From: an uncultured bacterium | GTDB taxonomy: Bacteria; Verrucomicrobiota; Kiritimatiellia; CAIKKV01; CAITUY01 | Assembly (NCBI GenBank): GCA_903934155.1 | Contig: CAIZMS010000157.1 | Span: 1-9,864, forward strand | Direction: 5' to 3' | Length of the DNA: 9,864 bases | Shown here: positions 1-6,520 of the stretch, piece by piece | Layout: the number at the start of each line of letters is the position of its first letter | Position numbering within the stretch: position 1 is the first letter of the stretch | Made by a program: the position numbers and the translations under genes | Notes under the pieces: model-generated | Seen by the model: only the letters and a program-made list of their open reading frames with translations | Database searches by the model: none | Told to the model about the DNA's origin: nothing

Positions 1-788
1 CCGAGGCTCTGCCCCTCGCCGGTCACAATGTCGGCCCCCATCTGCCCCGGCGTCTTCAGAAGCCCGAGCGAAACCGGATAGACCGACATGATGGCCATGC
101 AGCCCCTTTTGTGAGCCACCTCAATCACATCGGTGAAATCATCCACCGCACCAAAGAAGTTGGGATTCTGAAGAATGATTGCGGCCGTCTTGTCATCCAG
201 CGCCTGGGTGATCCGGTCACGGTCGCTCTGCCCATGCACCACGGGAATTTCCTCGAAGTCGACGGCGAGGTTGCTGGTATAGCTGACCAGAATGTTCCGA
301 TGTATGGGGTTGACCCCGCTATCGAGCAGGATCTTTCGGCGGCCCGTGAGACGGATCGCCATCATGGCGGCTTCATACAACGCGGTGCCGCCGTCATACA
401 GCGACGCATTGGCCACCTCCATATCCGTGATACGACAAATCGCGCTCTGATACTCAAAGATCGCCTGGAGCGTGCCTTGCGAGGCTTCCGGCTGGTAGGG
501 CGTATAGGCCGTATAAAACTCGCTCCGGGCCGACAATTCATCCACGCAGGCGGGAATGAAGTGATCGTAATAGCCGCCGCCGAGAAAGGAAATCAGGTCG
601 TGGGCATTGCGGTGCGAGAGCTGGTGCAGGTGCTCATACACCTCGGACTCGCTCCGGCCCGCCGGCAGGTTAAGCCCCGGACACCGTACGGAAGCCGGAA
701 TATCGGCAAACAAGGCATCCACATTGGGAACGCCGATGGCCTTCAACATGACATCCCGGTCAAGATCGGTGGTAGGAATGTAGGGCAT
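1..788 (-). CDS. gcvPA: Glycine dehydrogenase (decarboxylating) subunit 1, GcvPA (P protein, N-terminal half); 3' end cut by window edge
   Basis: The minus-strand frame from the ATG at 786-788 stays open to the window edge, giving 262 codons of a protein that is usually about 440-450 residues, so the C-terminal 40% is missing. It reads as the alpha half of the split glycine decarboxylase P protein. That enzyme decarboxylates glycine with PLP and passes the aminomethyl group to lipoyl-GcvH. Recognisable stretches are MPYIPTTDLDRDVML at the start, SFLGGGYYDHFIPACV near residue 70, FYTAYTPYQPEASQGTLQAI near 92-111, YDGGTALYEAAMMA near 130-143 and IILQNPNFFG near 205. In the split enzyme the PLP lysine is carried by GcvPB, which should lie just beyond the left edge. 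The start is one base after the gcvH stop, and a GGAG seven bases upstream lies inside the end of gcvH, so translation is probably coupled. Identity is secure; the missing end cannot be judged. Confidence 0.95.
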   Translation of the reverse strand, partial: MPYIPTTDLDRDVMLKAIGVPNVDALFADIPASVRCPGLNLPAGRSESEVYEHLHQLSHRNAHDLISFLGGGYYDHFIPACVDELSARSEFYTAYTPYQPEASQGTLQAIFEYQSAICRITDMEVANASLYDGGTALYEAAMMAIRLTGRRKILLDSGVNPIHRNILVSYTSNLAVDFEEIPVVHGQSDRDRITQALDDKTAAIILQNPNFFGAVDDFTDVIEVAHKRGCMAIMSVYPVSLGLLKTPGQMGADIVTGEGQSL

Positions 789-789
789 T

Positions 790-1170
790 TCAGTGCTCCG
801 CCAGGAAGGACTCGTACTGGGTCGCCGTCATCAGGGATCCCAGCGTGGCGGCATCAAAGGGCTTCAGTTTGCAAATCCATCCCTCGCCGCTGGCGGCCTG
901 GTTGATCAATTCAGGGGCAGATCCCAGCTTCCCGTTCACCGCGCTCACCGTTCCCGATACCGGCGCATAGACATCGCTGGCCGCCTTGACCGACTCGACC
1001 ACCAGGAGCGAATCATGAGCCTTCACGACTTTGCCGATTTTCGGCAAGTCCACAAAGGTGATATCCCCCAGGGCCTCCTGGGCGTGGTCGGTAATCCCCA
1101 CCGTCGCCTCATCCCCCTCCACTTTCAGCCACTCATGATCGCGCGTGTAATAAACCATGTTCGAAGTCAT
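790..1170 (-). CDS. gcvH: Glycine cleavage system H protein
   Basis: This 126-residue lipoyl carrier protein shuttles the aminomethyl group from the P protein (GcvPA/B) to GcvT and the electrons to the lipoamide dehydrogenase (L protein). The length matches the family. The hallmark N-terminal HEWL (residues 12-15) and the lipoyl-lysine motif VESVKAASD (residues 58-66, with K62 as the attachment site) are both present, followed by the usual APVSGTVSAVN turn and a C-terminal GEGWICKLKP. A strong AAGGAG (1178-1183) sits 7 bases before the ATG and fixes the start. The gene lies 20 bases after gcvT and 1 base before gcvPA. No lipoate ligase, lipoyl synthase or dihydrolipoamide dehydrogenase gene is in the window, so those functions must be encoded elsewhere. 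Confidence 0.97.
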   Translation of the reverse strand: MTSNMVYYTRDHEWLKVEGDEATVGITDHAQEALGDITFVDLPKIGKVVKAHDSLLVVESVKAASDVYAPVSGTVSAVNGKLGSAPELINQAASGEGWICKLKPFDAATLGSLMTATQYESFLAEH

Positions 1171-1177
1171 GTCGTCA

Positions 1178-1183
1178 CTCCTT
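1178..1183 (-). promoter_or_regulatory. Ribosome binding site of gcvH
   Basis: Read on the minus strand the site is AAGGAG, 7 bases before the gcvH ATG. It is the strongest Shine-Dalgarno sequence in the gcv cluster, in contrast to gcvT, which has none in front of its most likely start. Confidence 0.75.
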
Positions 1184-1190
1184 GCCTGTT

Positions 1191-2264
1191 TTAAATAGCC
1201 TTGTAAAATGGGGCCTTTACAACCTCCGCGTCCAGCAAATTCCGACCGGTATCCACCTGGATCCGGGCTCCCGGCACCGCGCAGGCCGGCTCCACATAGG
1301 CGAATCCAACGACCCTCTGAAGCGTCGGCGAAAACGAGCCGCTCGTGACCGTCCCGATACGAACCCCATCCGCCAGAACCGCCTGCCCCGCCCGGGCAGA
1401 CTGTCGTCCCTCAATCTTGAAGCCCGCTAGAACCTTGGCTGGCCCCTGCTCACGCCGCCGCCGAACTGCCTCACATCCAATATAAGGCTCCGTCTTCGCG
1501 GCATAACGCTCCATGGCCGCTTCCTCCGGACTCACCTCCTCGGACAATTCATGTCCGTAGAGTGGAAGCCCGGCTTCCAATCGAAGCGTATCCCGTGCAC
1601 CGAGTCCGGCCGGCTTGACCCCCGCCTCCACAAAGCGGTTCCACAACTCCACAATCCGGGTCGAATCCACATACAGCTCAACCCCTTTTTCGCCCGTGTA
1701 GCCGGTTCGACTGACAATCGCTTCCCCGCCAAAATCAAAGGTTTTGAACCTGAAATAGGCGAGTGAAGCCACCTCTATACCCAAAACCTGCTGAACTTTG
1801 GCAAACGCATTCGGCCCCTGAACATCGATCTTGGCCAACCGCGTCGAGGCGTCCTCAAAAGCAATCCCGGCGGGCAAACGCGAGCGGATCCACTCACGAT
1901 CCTTAGGCAGGGTCCCCGCATTGACCACAACCAGCCATCGCTCGGCATTGAACCGGTAGGTGATCAAATCATCCAGAATCCCCCCCTCCTCATTCAGGAG
2001 AAAGCCATATTTGCACTGGCCGTCCCGCATGACCCGGACATCGGTCGTCAAAAGGAGGCTAAGCCCCGCCATCGACCCCGGTCCGGAAACCCAGAACCGG
2101 CCCATGTGGCAGGTATCGAACATCGTCACATCGGTCCGGGTCCGGTGATGCTCGGCTAGAATTCCATCATACTGAACCGGCATAAACCACCCGCTGAAAT
2201 CAACCATGCGGGCGCCCAGTTGAACATGGGCATCACAAAGGGGCGTTTTCTGAATAGAAGTCAT
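1191..2264 (-). CDS. gcvT: Glycine cleavage system T protein (aminomethyltransferase)
   Basis: The enzyme transfers the methylene group from aminomethyl-lipoyl GcvH to tetrahydrofolate and releases ammonia. From the ATG at 2264 the protein has 357 residues, close to the family norm. Family motifs appear in order: TPLCDAHVQLGARMVDFSGW near the N-terminus, GGILDDLITYRF (94-105, with the catalytic Asp of the DD pair), GYTGEKGVELY (188-198), GARDTLRLEAGLPLYGHEL (222-240) and SGSFSPTLQRVVGFAYV (308-324) in the C-terminal barrel. The frame is open upstream to a TTG at 2309, which would add 15 residues (MALRPCLIFASLHFL). I prefer 2264 because homologues begin just before the TPLxxxH segment. However, the 2264 ATG is preceded by a pyrimidine-rich stretch with no Shine-Dalgarno, whereas the TTG has AGGG five bases upstream. 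The gene is first of the gcv set, with 52 bases separating it from the gspF stop. Confidence 0.96.
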   Translation of the reverse strand: MTSIQKTPLCDAHVQLGARMVDFSGWFMPVQYDGILAEHHRTRTDVTMFDTCHMGRFWVSGPGSMAGLSLLLTTDVRVMRDGQCKYGFLLNEEGGILDDLITYRFNAERWLVVVNAGTLPKDREWIRSRLPAGIAFEDASTRLAKIDVQGPNAFAKVQQVLGIEVASLAYFRFKTFDFGGEAIVSRTGYTGEKGVELYVDSTRIVELWNRFVEAGVKPAGLGARDTLRLEAGLPLYGHELSEEVSPEEAAMERYAAKTEPYIGCEAVRRRREQGPAKVLAGFKIEGRQSARAGQAVLADGVRIGTVTSGSFSPTLQRVVGFAYVEPACAVPGARIQVDTGRNLLDAEVVKAPFYKAI

Positions 2265-2293
2265 AAGGAAATGAAGTGAAGCGAAAATCAAGC

Positions 2294-2318
2294 AGGGACG
2301 CAATGCCAAATGCGCCCT
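2294..2318 (-). terminator. Weak hairpin between gspF and gcvT, possible partial terminator
   Basis: AGGGACGCA (2294-2302) and TGCGCCCT (2311-2318) form an 8-bp stem with one bulged base and an 8-base loop. It overlaps the gspF stop codon. Read on the minus strand no clean T-run follows (TGCTTGATTTTC), so it is at best a weak intrinsic terminator or an mRNA processing or stabilising hairpin between the secretion genes and gcvT. Confidence 0.3.
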
Positions 2319-3504
2319 ACTTGATGACTTCCGTCATCTTGAAGATCGGCAGGAACATGCAGATCACAATTCCGCCAATAACCACCCCAAGGAACACCAT
2401 CAGCAGCGGCTCCAGAAGCGAGGTCAGAGAGGCGAGCATGGTCTCGACTTCATCGTCAAAGGTGTCCGCCACACTGGCCAGCATTTCATCCACCTTGCCT
2501 GTTTTTTCGCCAGCTGACAGCATTCTCACCACCAGAGTCGGAATACAATCCTTGCCATCCAGCCCGGATGAAAGCGTGTCGCCATGTTCAACCGCCTTGC
2601 GGGCATCCATGATCGCGGCCTCGATCACCAGGTTTCCGGCCGCTTTGGCGACAATTTCGAGGGCGTTGAGAATCGGCACCCCGCTCTGAACCAACTGACT
2701 GAGCGTCCGCGAAAAACGAGCCACAGCGACCTTCTGGACTAGAATTCCGAACACGGGTGCCTTGAGCGCAAAACGATCCATCGCCCAGGCTCCGGACGTT
2801 GTTTTTTTCCATTTTTTGAACAGCCAGAGGGCCAAAATAATGGAAGGCACAATGATGATGGCGTAGTGCTTGATCCCATTGCTGATATCCACCAGAAACT
2901 GGGTCGGGCCCGGAAGTTTTCCGCCAAAATCCTTGAACATTCCCGCAAACACCGGAACGATGAAAATGATCATTCCGGTGGCGATGATCAGAGCCATGGA
3001 CAGCACCACAACGGGATAGGTCATGGCGGACTTCACCTTGCGGCGCAACCGGGCTGTTGCCTCCAGCAATTCCCCGATCCGCTTCATGGTTTCGGCAAAC
3101 TGACCGCTTTGCTCACCCGCCCGGACCATATTGACATACAAGACATCAAAGATCTGGGGCAACTGCTGCAGGCTTTCCGAAAACGAGGAGCCCCCCTCGA
3201 TGCTTTTCTTCACCATCCCGATCGCGATCTTGAAGTTGGGATTGATCGCCTGTTCCTCAAGCGTTTCGAGGGAAGCGACAATCGGCATCCCGGCCGAGAG
3301 CATGGCCGCCATCTGGCGCGAAAAGCCGGGGAGCTCCTTGCGCACAATCTTCTGTGCCCCGCGGATTGTCTGTTTTTTCTTCGCCGCCGTCCTGGTTACC
3401 TGAGCCGTCACGGCTTTCTTCGGCATCGCCGCAAGAGGTCGGGCGCCCCCTGCCCCTGCTGCCGGAACGCTTCCCCGTGAACTGGATCGAAGTAATGGAC
3501 TCAT
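2317..3504 (-). CDS. gspF: GspF/PilC-family inner-membrane platform protein (type II secretion / type IV pilus)
   Basis: The protein has 395 residues and two T2SSF domains, roughly residues 58-185 and 262-385. The first has the hallmark FSRQMAAMLSAGMPIVASLE (61-80), then YVNMVRAGEQSG (123-134) and KVKSAMTYP (156-164). The second repeats the pattern with FSRTLSQLVQSGVPILNALE (264-283) and MLSAGEKTGKVDEML (328-342). Three membrane helices are predicted by eye at about 164-190, 213-230 and 365-388. The family forms the inner-membrane platform that the cytoplasmic ATPase works on to assemble pilins or pseudopilins. The first 57 residues are unusual: rich in Ala, Arg, Lys and Ser, without the F-x-Y-x-A opening typical of GspF/PilC. 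The ATG at 3504 is 12 bases after the gspE stop with a weak GGGA ahead; the later Met28 (3423) has no better site. Subtype (GspF or PilC) cannot be decided without the neighbouring pilin genes. Confidence 0.9.
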   Translation of the reverse strand: MSPLLRSSSRGSVPAAGAGGARPLAAMPKKAVTAQVTRTAAKKKQTIRGAQKIVRKELPGFSRQMAAMLSAGMPIVASLETLEEQAINPNFKIAIGMVKKSIEGGSSFSESLQQLPQIFDVLYVNMVRAGEQSGQFAETMKRIGELLEATARLRRKVKSAMTYPVVVLSMALIIATGMIIFIVPVFAGMFKDFGGKLPGPTQFLVDISNGIKHYAIIIVPSIILALWLFKKWKKTTSGAWAMDRFALKAPVFGILVQKVAVARFSRTLSQLVQSGVPILNALEIVAKAAGNLVIEAAIMDARKAVEHGDTLSSGLDGKDCIPTLVVRMLSAGEKTGKVDEMLASVADTFDDEVETMLASLTSLLEPLLMVFLGVVIGGIVICMFLPIFKMTEVIK

Positions 3505-3516
3505 CGTGGATTCCCG

Positions 3517-5262
3517 CTATTCTCCGCCCGTCATTTCCATGGCCGACTCCAGAGAGGTAAGCCCCTCCCTGACTTTTTTCAGTCCGGCCTCCTTGAGGGT
3601 AATCATGCCGTTGGCGCACGCCGCCTCCCGGATTTCGCCGCTGGTTGCCCCCTTCATGATCAATTCCTTGATGTTATCCAGAACCGGGAGCACTTCCATA
3701 ATCGCTCCCCGCCCCTTGAACCCCGTATTGTTGCACTTCGGGCATCCCACCGCCTTGTAAACCGGCACATACCCCGTTGCCTCATCCCCGGCTTTCAGGA
3801 AATACGCGGGGTCTATTTTGTTCGCCACCAATACATCCACGGGAAGCTCAACCTGCTGACGGCACACGACGCACAATTTCCGGTATAGGCGCTGGGCTTG
3901 GGACAGCACCAGGGACGAGGACAGCAGAAAGGGAGGGATGCCCATGTCAATCAACCGGGCAATGGCGCCGGCGGCATCATTGGTGTGCAGCGTACTCAAC
4001 ACCAAATGCCCGGTCAGCGCGGCCTTCACCGCAATTTCAGCGGTTTCACCGTCACGAATCTCACCCACCAAAACGATGTCGGGATCCTGCCGAAGAATGG
4101 ATCGGAGCGCCGCCGAAAATGTCAGCCCCACCCCCGCATTCACCTGGATCTGGTTGATCCCGACCAACTGGTATTCCACGGGATCCTCGCAGGTCACAAT
4201 GTTAACATCCGGCTTATTCAACTCCTGAAGGCAGGAATACAATGTCGTCGTCTTTCCGCTTCCGGTCGGCCCTGTCACCAGAATAATCCCGTGCGGCTGA
4301 CTGATGGCGTACGACATGGCCTTGAAGGCGTGATCTTCCAGCCCCAGCCCCCCTAGACTTGGGAATAGCGCACTTTTATCCAGCACGCGCATCACCACCT
4401 TTTCCCCGTGGATGGAGGGCAGGATACTGACGCGGATATCCACTTCCTTCCCGAGCGCCTTGATCCTGAACCGGCCATCCTGGGGAATCCGCCGCTCGGC
4501 AATATCCATATCGGACATGATCTTGATACGGGAGATGATGGCCGGTTGATAACTTTTCGGCGGACTCGGCCGTTCCGACAAGGATCCATCAATCCGGTAC
4601 CGGATCCGGAGGGTTTTTTCCTGGGGCTCAATGTGAATATCACTGGCCCTAGTTCGCAGGGCTTCTACCAGCATCATATTCACCATTCGAATAACCGGCG
4701 CGCCCTCCGCGCTCTCCATCATTTCCTCGAGACTGACTTCCTGCTTTTCCTCTTTTCCGACCTGAATATCATTGTCGGAATCCTTCATGATATCCTCGAG
4801 GTCAATCTGGGACTCGGCCTCAACCGGCGCGAGGGCCTTCGCCAGGGCATCCTGAATATCCTTTTCGGCGGCAACCAGCGGTAAAACCTGCAACCCGGTA
4901 ACCGTATGAAGTTCGTCAATGGCCAGAATATCGAAGGGATCGCCCAACGCCACGACCAATGAGCCGCCCGCCTTCATAATGGGGAGAACCAGTCGCTTCC
5001 GGAGCAGATCGGCCGGAATGGTTTCCATCAACTGGGGATTGGGCGTAAAATGAACCAGCGTAATCGGCGCCATGCGGAGATATTCCGCCAGACTGAGAGT
5101 CGCCTCCACGGGAGTGATTAAAGCGTTATCAAGCAGGTATTTTTCAAGCCTGAGCGACGCCTGCTGGGCGCGCTCCTGAGCCTGCTTAAGGGCATCCGGA
5201 GTGATGGCACCTCGCCGGAGCAGAATGTCCGAAATTTTTGAACTATGGGAAAGGCTCGTCAT
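3517..5262 (-). CDS. gspE: GspE/PilB-family secretion or pilus assembly ATPase
   Basis: This 581-residue hexameric cytoplasmic ATPase powers pseudopilus or type IV pilus extension. The N-terminus (about 9-62) has two tandem amphipathic motifs in MshEN style, followed by the rest of the T2SSE N-domain to about 145 and an acidic linker (147-186). The ATPase domain shows the Walker A GPTGSGKTT (331-339), the Asp box CEDPVEYQL (358-366), the Walker B segment DPDIVLVGEIRDGETA (393-408), the His box LTGHLVLSTLHTND (416-429) and AQRLYRKL (456-463). A zinc-binding tetracysteine follows: CVVC (464-467) and CPKC (507-510). All catalytic motifs look intact. gspF follows 12 bases downstream. The length and MshEN-like start resemble PilB more than a minimal GspE, but no pilT, pilin or secretin gene is beside it, so the subtype is open. 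A possible promoter lies immediately upstream. Confidence 0.95.
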   Translation of the reverse strand: MTSLSHSSKISDILLRRGAITPDALKQAQERAQQASLRLEKYLLDNALITPVEATLSLAEYLRMAPITLVHFTPNPQLMETIPADLLRKRLVLPIMKAGGSLVVALGDPFDILAIDELHTVTGLQVLPLVAAEKDIQDALAKALAPVEAESQIDLEDIMKDSDNDIQVGKEEKQEVSLEEMMESAEGAPVIRMVNMMLVEALRTRASDIHIEPQEKTLRIRYRIDGSLSERPSPPKSYQPAIISRIKIMSDMDIAERRIPQDGRFRIKALGKEVDIRVSILPSIHGEKVVMRVLDKSALFPSLGGLGLEDHAFKAMSYAISQPHGIILVTGPTGSGKTTTLYSCLQELNKPDVNIVTCEDPVEYQLVGINQIQVNAGVGLTFSAALRSILRQDPDIVLVGEIRDGETAEIAVKAALTGHLVLSTLHTNDAAGAIARLIDMGIPPFLLSSSLVLSQAQRLYRKLCVVCRQQVELPVDVLVANKIDPAYFLKAGDEATGYVPVYKAVGCPKCNNTGFKGRGAIMEVLPVLDNIKELIMKGATSGEIREAACANGMITLKEAGLKKVREGLTSLESAMEMTGGE

Positions 5263-5274
5263 AAAACAGTCCCA

Positions 5275-5303
5275 CTTCTAGGCGAACCCCGGATAAGAGT
5301 CAA
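5275..5303 (-). promoter_or_regulatory. Candidate sigma-70-type promoter upstream of gspE
   Basis: Read on the minus strand, TTGACT (5298-5303) and TAGAAG (5275-5280) are separated by 17 bases. They match the -35 and -10 consensus at 5 of 6 and 4 of 6 positions. The -10 ends only 12 bases before the gspE ATG, so the transcript would have a leader of about five bases, nearly leaderless. This is a pattern match only and could be chance. Confidence 0.3.
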
Positions 5304-5316
5304 GAGGCCACACCAC

Positions 5317-5595
5317 TTAATAGACATCGCGGGTATTCACCTCGTCACGCGAACCTTCCCGGGCCCGCCTCGCCGCCCGTCGCCGAACTCGCCAATAGAG
5401 AAAGCCCCCGAAGACAGGGACAAGCACCGCCACCAGCAGCACCAGTACGGTCAGATCCCTTGGCAGATCGGCCAAAATGGCCAGACGCTCGGGCATGAGA
5501 ACCATCACCAGCGGATAAGCCGCCATAAACGCCATGGGGATCACAACCATGGCACAGACCATTCCCCGGATATAATCCGAAAACTTCGCTGTCAT
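5317..5595 (-). CDS. Small two-helix membrane protein of unknown function
   Basis: From the ATG at 5595 the protein has 92 residues. I cannot assign it to a family. It has two hydrophobic segments, about residues 12-34 (VCAMVVIPMAFMAAYPLVMV) and 49-68 (LTVLVLLVAVLVPVFGGFLY). A very basic tail follows (RVRRRAARRAREGSR), which the positive-inside rule places in the cytoplasm, so both ends are probably inside. An in-frame ATG at 5628 would add 11 residues and overlaps the upstream stop as ATGA, which could allow coupled translation. I prefer 5595 because AAGGGAG stands 5 bases in front of it and the 5628 ATG has no such site. The gene lies between the HA-repeat protein and the secretion ATPase, 54 bases ahead of the latter. 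A role with the secretion machine is possible but is only inferred from position. Confidence 0.7.
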   Translation of the reverse strand: MTAKFSDYIRGMVCAMVVIPMAFMAAYPLVMVLMPERLAILADLPRDLTVLVLLVAVLVPVFGGFLYWRVRRRAARRAREGSRDEVNTRDVY

Positions 5596-5600
5596 AAGCG

Positions 5601-5607
5601 CTCCCTT
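5601..5607 (-). promoter_or_regulatory. Ribosome binding site selecting the start of the small membrane protein
   Basis: On the minus strand the site reads AAGGGAG, 5 bases before the ATG at 5595. It favours that start over the in-frame ATG at 5628, which has no purine-rich sequence upstream. Confidence 0.6.
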
Positions 5608-5624
5608 CCCGTTGCCAGGACCTA

Positions 5625-6389
5625 TCATGCGCCATGAGGCGGCAAGGCCCCGTTTTCATTCAGATACTCAAGAACATCCTCGGGAAGCGGCCCCTTCCCG
5701 GACCACACAATCTTCCGCATGACCGATGTCGTCGAATCAGGACTCCCGATCCTGAACACCAAAGGAGTCCCAGGCAGGATAATGCAAGGGGGAAACTCTC
5801 CCTCGTGCAACTGAATATATTTGTCCAGCTTCAGGGGTATGGGACCCAGGCCGTTGTACTGGATGTACTCTCCGCACACTTGATACAGGCGCTCCGGATT
5901 CGCGGGCTCAACCTTGACCGAAGCCGCCACTTCCTTGCGCTTCGACTGGGTAGCCTTCTCTGACCGGTTCTTCCCGTACACCGACCAGACAAACCCGATC
6001 TCGGTCAATTTCTTGACCCGCTCGGGGGATAATGACCCCATTTTTTTGCGATGCCGCTGATTCGCCACCCAGTTGGCAAGATTGGGATCCGCCGGCCAGG
6101 AGGACGGAACATCGCAGTCCCCGTGCTTCTTCTTGTACTTAAGGATACGCTGGAACATTTCGTTCCAGACCTTGTCGGCCGGTGCCCAGACAAACCCCAC
6201 CTGATCCAGACGGGCCGCCAGACTTTTCTGCAAATCCCCCATCTTGTGCCGGTAGCGTTGCATCGCCACCCAGCGACCCAGCTGAAGATTCAGCTTCCAG
6301 TTCGCCGGAACATGACAGTGCCCCCGTTCTTTTTTAAAAGCCTCAAGAACGCGAAACATGTCCTCCCAATTCACGCTTTGCCGTGCCAT
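5625..6389 (-). CDS. Protein with two helicase-associated (HA) repeats and an unknown C-terminal domain; no helicase motor
   Basis: The protein has 254 residues. Two copies of the helicase-associated domain (HA, Pfam PF03457 type) run from W8 to W68 and W75 to W135, with a 67-residue pitch. Each shows the same layout: a Trp start, a basic helix (AFKKERGHCHVP and KYKKKHGDCDVP), LGRWVAMQRYRHKMG or LANWVANQRHRKKMG, and a closing GFVW. HA repeats are thought to bind nucleic acid and usually sit behind a DEAD/SNF2-type helicase, but no Walker A or helicase motif is present here. A lysine-rich linker (139-160) leads to an unassigned 90-residue C-terminal domain (ERLYQVCGEYIQYNGLG, then PPCIILPGTPLVFRIG). 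There is no signal peptide or membrane helix, so it should be cytoplasmic. A GAGG seven bases before the ATG supports the start. The stop overlaps an upstream in-frame ATG of the next gene as ATGA. Function unknown. Confidence 0.85.
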   Translation of the reverse strand: MARQSVNWEDMFRVLEAFKKERGHCHVPANWKLNLQLGRWVAMQRYRHKMGDLQKSLAARLDQVGFVWAPADKVWNEMFQRILKYKKKHGDCDVPSSWPADPNLANWVANQRHRKKMGSLSPERVKKLTEIGFVWSVYGKNRSEKATQSKRKEVAASVKVEPANPERLYQVCGEYIQYNGLGPIPLKLDKYIQLHEGEFPPCIILPGTPLVFRIGSPDSTTSVMRKIVWSGKGPLPEDVLEYLNENGALPPHGA

Positions 6390-6411
6390 GACACAACCTC
6401 GCTGTTATTCG

Positions 6412-6443
6412 AAAAATTCTGGCAGATCATCCTTCACGTGCCA
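6412..6443 (-). terminator. Weak hairpin plus T-run upstream of the HA-repeat gene
   Basis: On the minus strand TGGCA (6439-6443) and TGCCA (6420-6424) can pair in a 5-bp stem with a 14-base loop, followed after three bases by TTTTT (6412-6416). The stem is short and the loop long, so as an intrinsic terminator for the upstream nucleotide-synthesis transcript it is weak. It also lies downstream of the candidate promoter in the same gap, where a strong terminator would be out of place. Confidence 0.2.
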
Positions 6444-6445
6444 TC

Positions 6446-6475
6446 ATTCTGTCACGCTGGATTGGTCCCTGACAA
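6446..6475 (-). promoter_or_regulatory. Candidate sigma-70-type promoter for the HA-repeat gene
   Basis: On the minus strand TTGTCA (6470-6475) and CAGAAT (6446-6451) are 18 bases apart, matching the -35 and -10 consensus at 5 of 6 and 4 of 6 positions. Transcription would start near 6439, leaving a leader of about 50 bases before the ATG at 6389. This 129-base gap (6390-6518) is the longest in the window and the most natural place for a transcript boundary. Confidence 0.3.
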
Positions 6476-6505
6476 CTTCTTTTATGCCATCAATTCTTGG
6501 ACGGA

Positions 6506-6520
6506 AAGACACATTGTCTT
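6506..6520 (-). terminator. Short perfect inverted repeat at the end of the secreted thioredoxin-like gene
   Basis: AAGACA (6506-6511) and TGTCTT (6515-6520) form a perfect 6-bp stem with a 3-base loop, overlapping the stop codon at 6519-6521. The stem is AT-rich and no T-run follows on the minus strand, so it is a poor intrinsic terminator on its own but sits where the upstream transcript should end. Confidence 0.25.

Noticed and set aside
111..905. Long plus-strand open frame of 264 codons
   Set aside because: It is antisense to gcvPA and the end of gcvH, whose minus-strand products are unmistakable; its translation resembles no known protein.
2800..2820. Runs of seven and six A on the minus strand within gspF, a possible slippery site
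   Set aside because: They encode the KKWKK segment after the second membrane helix and the frame is intact on both sides; no alternative frame continues into a recognisable product.
2866..3480. Plus-strand open frame of 204 codons
   Set aside because: It is a shadow of gspF on the opposite strand, His/Arg/Gln-rich as expected from antisense reading.
6428..6443. TGGCACG on the minus strand, resembling a sigma-54 -24 element
   Set aside because: The expected GC dinucleotide of the -12 element at the right spacing is absent (GGAT is there instead).
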